NCBI RefSeq assembly: GCF_036373705.1
Contig: NC_089851.1
Coordinates: 2,635,920 to 2,699,919 of the forward strand
Reading direction: 5' to 3'
DNA: 64,000 nt
Origin: Amia ocellicauda
Lineage: Eukaryota > Chordata > Actinopteri > Amiiformes > Amiidae
Made by a program: the position numbers and the translations under genes
Notes under the pieces: model-generated
What the model was told of the DNA's origin: nothing
Seen by the model: the letters and a program-made list of their open reading frames with translations, nothing else
The model's database searches: none
Part shown: piece after piece, positions 58,001 to 64,000 of the stretch
Position numbering within the stretch: the first letter of the stretch is position 1
Layout: each line of letters opens with the position of its first letter

Positions 58001-59758
58001 CATCCTCATGAAGGATGCCGGACTGTTACACAGCCCCTGTGGCATGCGGTTGTATTCATGCAGTCCAAGGGGAGTCGTGAAAGCTGTGTATTTCTTGTCG
58101 TCTTCGTGCATCGGAATGTTGAAAAAGCCAGAGGTGAGGTCCATTGTACTGAAGAGGCAGTTGCCACCAAGGGCAGCCAAGCAGTCAGACTGGTGTGGCA
58201 ATGGATGGGCGTCCTTTAAAGACCTGGCATTCAACCACCTGAAGTCGGTGCAAATACGCAACCCACCGTCCTTCTTCCACACCATCACCAATGGCGAAGC
58301 ATATTCACTTGACGACTTCCTGATAATCCCTCTCTCCTCCATATCAGTGAGAACCTGCCTCAATTTCTGGTAATGGGCTGGGGGAACTCTCCTGTATGGT
58401 AAGCGAAAAGGCCGATCATCAGTGAGATGAATGCGGTGCGTATACCCCTGGACTTCACCACAGTCCAGTGGGTGCTTGGAGAAGATGTCCTGGTATTCGG
58501 TTAGCAGCTGCGTTAGTTGAGACCTACAGGCTTCACTAACCTGACATGAGCTTATGTCAATGTCGCCAAGGCCTAACTCAACCAAACTCTTTGTCAGCGG
58601 AGTATCAGGACAGGCACTGGAAGAGATGTTAGTTCCTGGATTCTCTGCATCTGGTTGTTTATCTCTATTAGGCCGTTGCTTAAATGCCTGTGATTGTTGT
58701 TGCTCTGTGTCCTTTGGTTTCTCTGCAACCTGTAGACCCTGGAAAGCATCTAGGTCTTCGATTGCCAAGCATGGAGATACATCCGCCAATTTGCAATTCC
58801 TCTTTAGGGTGATCGCTTTCTCAGAAGGGTTCACAACTGTCATTGGCACCCACCCATCACCCCAGAGAGGTGTGACAAGACGACCTACGAGCACACCTCG
58901 TGGCACGGCCTTTGAACTGGTCGGTTCTACAACAACTGTGCTGCCAGGTGACATAGGTACATTAGCAGGGAGTCTGCCCCAAACCAAGTGTTCATGTCTG
59001 GGTAGGAGTGTCACCGCCTGGGTGAGCTTGACAGTGCCTATTTTTTCCGGGGCTGCAATCCCTCTCCAGCGTTCGACATTGGTGAACATCGACAAGAAGC
59101 GATCAACCTCAGGTTCAGACTGATGGTCATGTCTGGATGCAATATCCCAGTAACCGTCGTCACTTTTCAGGACCCGTATCAGATGTTTAATGACATTGGA
59201 ACCCAAGATGAGATCGTCATGCTGACCGGGCACAACCAAGGTGGGTACAACAATGCGAACACCGTAAATCTGCATCTCCAAGTCATAAAAGCCCTCAGGT
59301 CGAGCCTGCAAGCCACCACAGCCAATCAGGACAATGTTCTCTTCAGGGTGCTGTTTCTCAGGTAAGACACCGGCAGAGCTGAGTCTCTCAACTGCGTGTT
59401 CACTGATGCTACATGCCATCGAGCCAGAGTCTAACATGCCTGTAAGTTGCACATTGTGATTGACAAGGACAGGTGTGTAGAACAGCTCGCCAAAGGCTTG
59501 GATCTTCTGAGCAGCTTGGATGACTACGCGAGACCCCTTAGGTGCAGCAGCGCAACTATCCGCATATAGGTTTGCCAGGTCGCAGGTGTCAAAGAGGGAT
59601 TCATCTACGTTACCCACACCGCCCCTCCCCGGGTGTGGGTCTCCTAGTTTAACTGCTGATTTTGCCCACCAGCACCGTCGCCAGGCTGAAAGCGGTTGCG
59701 TTGGTTGGTCCGCTGACAGTCCCTTTTCCAGTGACCAGGGGATAAACACTTCAGACAT
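55037..59758 (-). CDS. pol: Pol polyprotein of the gypsy element (made by -1 frameshift)
   Basis: Open frame of 1,573 codons in the -1 frame relative to gag, overlapping it by 115 nt. Real translation enters at about codon 38. The aspartic protease has LDSGS (Asp 110). Reverse transcriptase has RICTDFRWLN, MPQGLCNSPASF and YLDD at 602-605. RNase H has acidic residues D779, E822, D848 and D891. The integrase has its zinc finger at H1078, H1083, C1113 and C1116, and a D1145, D1204, E1240 triad with the standard 35-residue last gap. A GPY/F-like module follows (KWEDGVYTVVGANPSIHVYK). A long acidic tail of unknown role closes the protein. All catalytic residues are present. Confidence 0.95.
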   Translation of the reverse strand: MSEVFIPWSLEKGLSADQPTQPLSAWRRCWWAKSAVKLGDPHPGRGGVGNVDESLFDTCDLANLYADSCAAAPKGSRVVIQAAQKIQAFGELFYTPVLVNHNVQLTGMLDSGSMACSISEHAVERLSSAGVLPEKQHPEENIVLIGCGGLQARPEGFYDLEMQIYGVRIVVPTLVVPGQHDDLILGSNVIKHLIRVLKSDDGYWDIASRHDHQSEPEVDRFLSMFTNVERWRGIAAPEKIGTVKLTQAVTLLPRHEHLVWGRLPANVPMSPGSTVVVEPTSSKAVPRGVLVGRLVTPLWGDGWVPMTVVNPSEKAITLKRNCKLADVSPCLAIEDLDAFQGLQVAEKPKDTEQQQSQAFKQRPNRDKQPDAENPGTNISSSACPDTPLTKSLVELGLGDIDISSCQVSEACRSQLTQLLTEYQDIFSKHPLDCGEVQGYTHRIHLTDDRPFRLPYRRVPPAHYQKLRQVLTDMEERGIIRKSSSEYASPLVMVWKKDGGLRICTDFRWLNARSLKDAHPLPHQSDCLAALGGNCLFSTMDLTSGFFNIPMHEDDKKYTAFTTPLGLHEYNRMPQGLCNSPASFMRMMTGIFGDMNFTKLLCYLDDLLVFAPSEEEALSRLHTVFQRLRENNLKLAPKKCHLLQKQVGFLGHVINGGGVSVDPTKVEVISKMKVQDLMENDECTPSVRRIKSFLGMVFYYQHFIPNCSSIAKPLFALTAGQKRRGKLAKDRKSLGVYRKLTPADWSVECEVAFDQLKTMLLECVVLAHPDFDEPFILSVDASLDGLGAVLSQVPQGESKARPIAFASKTLSASQRKYPAHRLEFMALKWSVCDKFSHWLKGHSFTVWTDNNPLTYLLTKPKLDACEIRWVSKLASYNFDLKHLPERRNVVADALSRDPFSKSIGRRLLKEPYSNLIQVANAVEEDSVQDVFRVSCQSQTHRSINNSVCNAAEIRALCQAHCDWVDAAEFRALCLAQHVQQLSSGLDLLPVLSAQELQLSQQQDIVISQVLPFIATRRRPSRRERHGADSNVLRLFKQWDKLEVRDGVLYRVTRDPVSKQKRSQYVLPQGLKDKALSGIHDLAGHQGQDRTLSLARQRFYWPDMEKDVRAYVRCCQRCVVGKTPEPAARAPLESIKSSAPMELVCMDFWSAEDSKQRSVDVLVVTDHFTKLAHAFPCPNQTAKQVAKKLWDNVFCVYGFPERIHTDQGANFESSLIAELLRLAGVAKSHTTAYHPMGNGGTERFNRTLGSMLRTLPLKEKHQWPQQIQTLTFAYNATVHETTGYAPFFLMFGRVPRLPVDVMFKQGLNDPGVVDYDSYGKSLLSSLQSAMEIAQKHSSAEQQHQAQQYNRRVKGTSLSVGDRVLVANKTERGKRKLADKWEDGVYTVVGANPSIHVYKIQDTNGHTRVVHRNLLLEVNFLPLPGMCQDESEHAGDVSLESEESDQEDCDSGDETAIMVGVMPQEDTAQDLSCSGDETEPAVLSPGDCPESKLSDSQELVPPGLVPSPVRVIVDSPSTAPAPHVDTSVRTDSHSHSGSNSHIRTRAGRLVKSVNRLIESMIQKPFQKGPNILLSDY
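59612..59653 (-). promoter_or_regulatory. -1 ribosomal frameshift signal at the gag-pol junction
   Basis: On the - strand: slippery heptamer GTTAAAC (59653-59647) in the right frame (codons TTA AAC), then the gag stop within the 6-nt spacer TAGGAG. A perfect 9-bp stem follows, ACCCACACC (59640-59632) pairing with GGTGTGGGT (59620-59612), across an 11-nt loop. Slippage here yields codons CTA GGA GAC of the pol frame. GTTAAAC is among the heptamers known to work in other frameshifting elements. Confidence 0.88.
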
Positions 59759-60981
59759 CTGTTTTCCCGTCTGCAGTGAGACAGTGTTGAATGATCAGGA
59801 GTCCCACAGACCCTACATGCCCTCTGGGAGAAATGTGGCACAGCCGCTTGAGTGACGAATTTAGCTGGCACTTGTGTCTGTTGTGTGACTAGTCGGTCTA
59901 ACAAGCTTACCAAGCTCTTCATGCAATCATTGTCGACACCAGCAATATTCGGGGAAGTTACAGGAACAGCGATGTGCGGAACATGTGAGTCAGTCACAGG
60001 CACCTGACACTGGGAGTGAACTTTGTGCACTGCTGTGCTTGACTCAGGTGGCTTAACAGCTGCAGCTCGAGCCTTCTCACCCTGCATGTGCTCATCAAGC
60101 CTCTCTTGGATTTCACAGGCCGACCATTTCTCTGCAGACTTGAACTTGAAAACACCTGCGAGAGACTCATCAGGACAGTGTTTAATAAACATCATGCTGA
60201 CTTCATGGCCTGGGTCATCGATGCTACGGCCCTGTCTCTTTAGGCACTCAACTGCTACATCCACTGTCTTATTCAGCCTGATCCAATACTCCATAGCGTC
60301 TTCACCTGGCATGGGCAGTGTATTATAGAAATCCGCTAGAGGCATGCTTGAGTACGTTAGTTCGCTAAAGTATTGTTTCAGAATGTCAAAGATTATGTGA
60401 GGATTGGCAGTGTGGTCAATAGATTTGTCATTCCGCAGCTTTATCCTTACCACATCCCCTGCTTTGCCCATAAGCCTTGCCAGGATTTCTTGCGAATGCT
60501 CAGAGACTGGGACTGCTCGCTTCGTTAAGTACAAAGACATTAGATTTTCCCATTCGTGAACTGTAAACTTGTCTGAGCCGTCACCTCTGAATATAGGTGG
60601 CTCCCTTGCATCTGACCGCATGATGACACTAACATTAGGTAGCGTCGTCTCTGTAGGCTGTATAGGGATGGGTGTTGTGGTGCTATGTGAGGCCCTGTCA
60701 GATTGTAGCTGAGCTGTAATTGACTTGCCTAGCTGTTCAGCTAACTGTGTAATTAGTGAACCTAAGTCTGGGCTCTGCTCACCCTGCCTTGACCTGACAT
60801 GATCTACATAGCGGGTAGAGGCAAATCGTGGAGAGCCTAACTCTGCAACACTAGGCCCTGGTGTTCTGGTCTCTAGAGGTCGATGGAGAAACCCCCTACC
60901 CACACCAAACTGGCACTCAAAGGAAGCACGTTCGGCATCATCACCTTCACTCTCAACTGAATATGTTTTACCTTCTGCCAT
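59644..60981 (-). CDS. gag: Gag polyprotein of the gypsy element
   Basis: 445 residues, uninterrupted. There is a capsid-like central region (about 150-310, e.g. VHEWENLMSLYLTKRAVPVS and AMEYWIRLNKTVDVAVECLK). Two Cys/His motifs lie near the C-terminus: CRVCGTPDHSTLSHC (389-403) and CLKCLSPGHWKRDC (409-422), the second a canonical CX2CX4HX4C nucleic-acid-binding knuckle. It packages the element RNA into cytoplasmic particles. It ends with the codons TTA AAC TAG, which form the frameshift site into pol. The leader between LTR and ATG is about 340 nt. Confidence 0.93.
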   Translation of the reverse strand: MAEGKTYSVESEGDDAERASFECQFGVGRGFLHRPLETRTPGPSVAELGSPRFASTRYVDHVRSRQGEQSPDLGSLITQLAEQLGKSITAQLQSDRASHSTTTPIPIQPTETTLPNVSVIMRSDAREPPIFRGDGSDKFTVHEWENLMSLYLTKRAVPVSEHSQEILARLMGKAGDVVRIKLRNDKSIDHTANPHIIFDILKQYFSELTYSSMPLADFYNTLPMPGEDAMEYWIRLNKTVDVAVECLKRQGRSIDDPGHEVSMMFIKHCPDESLAGVFKFKSAEKWSACEIQERLDEHMQGEKARAAAVKPPESSTAVHKVHSQCQVPVTDSHVPHIAVPVTSPNIAGVDNDCMKSLVSLLDRLVTQQTQVPAKFVTQAAVPHFSQRACRVCGTPDHSTLSHCRRENRCLKCLSPGHWKRDCQRTNQRNRFQPGDGAGGQNQQLN

Positions 60982-61310
60982 GTTTCAGTCACTCTGCACA
61001 CAAATGAAACTGAGAAAAACAAAATCAAATAGAATCAGCAACAATGTGGCAAAAATCAAAGAGCATCAAATAACAAAGTTGAACAATCATATCATTCAGT
61101 CTCATAGATGTTGTTATATTGGCCAATATTTTTTTCTCCTTTTTATGTCCGGTCTTCGCTGAAATAGCCCAATTCGTGGATTTAACTATAAAAAAAAAAA
61201 AGTCCAGTGAAATACTTGGCACAGTCCAGAGAAATACCTGAGTACCCAAAGTGATAACAGCCTCCCTCGGTGAACGAGCTGACGTCGATCTTTAGACCAA
61301 TCCTTGAAAG

Positions 61311-61322
61311 GTCACGGCACCA
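61311..61322 (-). other. Primer binding site, tRNA-His type
   Basis: One base after the 5' LTR the - strand reads TGGTGCCGTGAC. This complements the 3' end of vertebrate tRNA-His including CCA. Complementarity stops after about 12 bases. Confidence 0.75.
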
Positions 61323-61323
61323 T

Positions 61324-62226
61324 TGTAACGGGTGTGCGTGGTCTGCCGTATATCTGGCTAAATGCACATCCGTTGACGTCTACGTGATCTGCGTTGTGTT
61401 CTGTGATTGTGACTGTGCTGACGGAAGGAAGGACCCGGACTACAAACAGCTACTGGTTGCTCCTTTAATGCAAGCCGTATGGCGGTGGTATCTCCTCTCA
61501 GTGAGCAAAGCGCGAACTCCGCTAATTTACACTTACATAGGCAATCTAAGTTAACATAGTTCCTACGTTAACACAAGAGTGATTTAGATGACTTTAAAAA
61601 TAAAATGAAATAAAATACATTTCCAATACATTTGATTACATATGGTTTTCAGAATGTTAAACACAACCAGTAAAATATTTGTGTAAATAATGAACTAACT
61701 GAATAAACATACCTGTACAAATCAGTAAAAAACAGAAAAATGTTCTTTAACATGCAGTCTCTTCCACACACGTAGTTCGTCAGTCTCCTATTAGCAAATA
61801 AACACACAGGAAACCCCGTAGCACTGAAAAACATGTGTCTCCCGTATAACTTGTAAAAGTGTATTTACAGGGCTTACATTTTGACAACACGGCTGCATGT
61901 TTACACTCTTAAGACTAGCATTCACTTTATAACTGCATATGGTTATATTATATTATCTACAAAACGAAATAAACTCTTAATGATAACCAGCGGAAAAATC
62001 ATTACCTCCTCTCAGTGAGCAAAGCGCGAACTGAGAGAGACGCAGAGTTGACGTCGTAATACTGAGACCTCTTAAAGCAACAGTACAGGTATTAACACTT
62101 CAGTTTGAATATACTCTAAACCGTACAAAACATGTTATGAACTTAATAAAACACATATTATTCAATATTTATCAGGATTTGGTGAAGTTTCAACAACAAA
62201 AAAATAATAATTTCAACCTGGTTACA
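61324..62226 (-). repeat. 5' LTR of the gypsy element
   Basis: 903 bp, TG...CA ends as TGTAAC/GTTACA. I found no difference from the other LTR on reading both through. It contains an internal 26-base duplication, CAGTGAGCAAAGCGCGAACT plus flanking bases, at two points about 514 bp apart. Confidence 0.93.
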
Positions 62227-62269
62227 CCAGATCTCAGTGTATAACCTGTAGCAATTAACTTAAACTAAA

Positions 62270-62500
62270 TGAAATCCATCCATCCATCTTCGAAACCGCT
62301 TATCCTGGTGAGGGTCACGGGGCAGCCGGAGCCGATCCCGGCAGGCATAGGGCACAAGGCCAGAATACACCCAGGACGGGACACCCGTCCATCGCAGAGC
62401 AACAGACAGACACAGACGCACACACAGGGCAATTTAGCATGACCAATCAACCTAACCCGCATGTCTTTAGATGGTGGGAGGAAACCGGAGTGACTAAATT
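62270..62500 (-). mobile_element. Dispersed fish retroposon 3' end with (GATG)n tail
   Basis: The + strand starts with CATCCATCCATC and continues with AAACCGCTTATCCTGGTGAG, GGGCAATTTAGCATGACC and CATGTCTTTAGATGGTGGGA. This is a very widespread fish interspersed repeat whose 3' end carries a CATC/GATG tail. Oriented on the - strand. I do not assign the LINE clade. Confidence 0.7.
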
Positions 62501-64000
62501 AAATAATTAACTTAATTAAAAGTACATTTTATTCAGTGACACATGGAATAAGTACAGGTTATTCACTGAGATCTGGCTGAGCTCTTGGGTGTTGTTACCT
62601 GAGGTGTACACACACAAACCTTTTCAAATCTTGGTTTAATTCATACTGTCTGTGAAACGTACTAACACCCTTCCTGTTTCAGTCCGTAGCACCCTTGAGA
62701 TCTTGCCCATAACTGTTGGCGATTCGACGGCACGTAGGCCTGCGATAAATGAAAATCAAAACAATATCACAAATTCCTAACGCGTTAATCGATGCTGGTT
62801 TGCTATTCTGGTTTTCCTTTTATTTTGGAGTCAAGTACATCTGCTTAGACATAGGTACAACATATTAGTACAAATGTAATGTTAGACCATTTTACGTTAC
62901 TCACCCTACTATGCGATTTTTCATGTTTGTCTTTTGTTTTTTAGACATGGCTCTGTCGTCTCGGTCTCTTGTATGTCAGGGGTGGCAACCCTACTCATGG
63001 TGTGGCCTAAATGTATGCATTCTTCACAAAAACTGTTCATGTCAGACTCACCACAGTTGAACTCTTGTTCCAAGATGAGGTTCTTATGCATACAGATGTC
63101 AAGCAGGCAAACAAAATCCGACTTTAATCTTCAAGCAGCCAGATCTTACACTAGATAGGCAGAACTGTTCAAAATATTATTCTAATTTATAATGTGCATG
63201 GCTTTTTTCACTGGTAAACTAAAATTAAATTACGCTGTTAGCAAAAAATAAAGAGAATAATAAAGGTGGGTGTGAATAAATAAATACATCTGGTTAAGCA
63301 TATTACTTGCATTATCCTCCTCTTAACTATTTTCTCACAGTCCACTCTTATTTACAGTCAAAGTTCAATCACATCAGGGCATCTGCAATTGAAGTGAGCT
63401 CGGAGCTTTGTGATCACTGCTGGTAAAAGCGAGGCAGGTCAGAGAAGGTGTAATATCTTTATTTGTATTTAATGCGTGACCTTTGCAAATGCTTATGTTC
63501 ACTATCTGATATAGGCATCATCCCAGTATTCTGGGACCTAATGATAACAATCAACCACCCTACCAGAAATGATGACTTTTGGGAAACCACTAAGAAAGTT
63601 TAATCCTATATGGGTCAGTACACTAAAGTAGAAAGTAGAATCAACTGTTTTTTTGTTTCTGCATTGTATTCTAGTTCAGGCATCTAACAACTGAATAACA
63701 TAAAGACTCATACATTAAAAATAATTTTGTAATTTGCACTTCTATATTTTACCTACAGAGTGATTCTTTATTCATCAAACCATTTCACTGGTTTATATTT
63801 TTCTTAACACTGCAGTCTGGGGACCAAAATATCAGAAGACTATGTGAAGGTAGGCAGAAGGTTATGTGAACAAAGAAAATACTCACTCCTGGGCTTTTCA
63901 AAATCCATGTGTAGCATGCTAGGATTTGTAACACTGTTCACTGGATTTGGACCCTTGTTAATTGAAGATAGAGACAATTCAAAAATGTACCTTGATGTTT
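62501..64000. other. AT-rich non-coding stretch, nothing recognised
   Basis: No exon, paired repeat ends or RNA gene recognised to the window edge. Confidence 0.4.

Larger units (their letters stand above)
53811..62226 (-). mobile_element. Complete Ty3/gypsy LTR retrotransposon
   Basis: 8,416 bp on the - strand: 5' LTR 62226-61324, primer site 61322-61311, leader, gag 60981-59644, pol 59758-55037, polypurine tract, 3' LTR 54713-53811. Both LTRs begin TGTAAC and end GTTACA and are 903 bp with a constant offset of 7,513. CCAG at 53807-53810 and 62227-62230 is a 4-bp target duplication. Domain order is protease, reverse transcriptase, RNase H, integrase, i.e. Ty3/gypsy. No env-like frame. All signals needed for mobility appear present, so insertion was recent. 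Confidence 0.95.

Noticed and set aside
1-64000. CRISPR arrays, bacterial operons, rRNA or intact tRNA genes
   Set aside because: No regularly spaced repeats, Shine-Dalgarno-led operons or full cloverleaf sequences seen; introns and element types are eukaryotic.

Overview
This is a vertebrate nuclear window, most likely from a ray-finned fish. The evidence is interrupted genes with canonical GT/AG introns, microsatellites, and a typical fish repertoire of CR1-type LINEs, hAT and Tc1 elements, a tRNA-derived SINE and a Ty3/gypsy element. The CR1 3' tail (TTCTTATG)n and the small, GC-rich exons and introns of the first gene would fit a non-teleost fish such as a gar, bowfin or sturgeon, but I hold that loosely.

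Layout. (1) 1-8.2 kb, + strand: the 3' part (14 exons assembled, 832 residues visible) of a gene whose product joins a UBX domain to a long leucine-rich repeat region. (2) 8.4-13.4 kb, - strand: a complete 10-exon TTC19 gene (mitochondrial complex III maintenance), convergent with gene 1, their poly(A) signals under 200 bp apart. A piece of CR1 reverse transcriptase sits in one TTC19 intron. (3) 18.66-27.2 kb, - strand: 11 coding exons of a Lifeguard/TMBIM protein best matched to FAIM2. Its 5' end probably lies in a CpG-rich promoter with two ZNF143-type motifs near 53.3-53.5 kb, which would make 27-53 kb its first intron. (4) 28-53 kb: no other recognisable host gene, but a dense nest of mobile DNA: a hAT relic holding a CR1 LINE with an SGNH-esterase ORF1, a BED-finger hAT element interrupted by a CR1 fragment and an AT-rich repeat, Tc1-like relics and SINE pieces. 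(5) 53.81-62.23 kb: a structurally complete Ty3/gypsy retrotransposon on the - strand with two 903-bp LTRs that read as identical, uninterrupted gag and pol, a tRNA-His-like primer site, a polypurine tract and a clear -1 frameshift signal. (6) 62.2-64 kb: a dispersed retroposon end and otherwise unremarkable AT-rich DNA.

The host genes have unrelated jobs: a presumed p97/VCP adaptor, a respiratory-chain assembly factor and an anti-apoptotic membrane protein. The most informative signals are the gag-pol frameshift site, the UBX-LRR fusion architecture, the nested CR1/AT-rich duplications, and the two promoter motif pairs (M-box type at TTC19, ZNF143 type at 53.45 kb). All exon boundaries were derived by hand from splice consensus and reading phase and have no transcript support.
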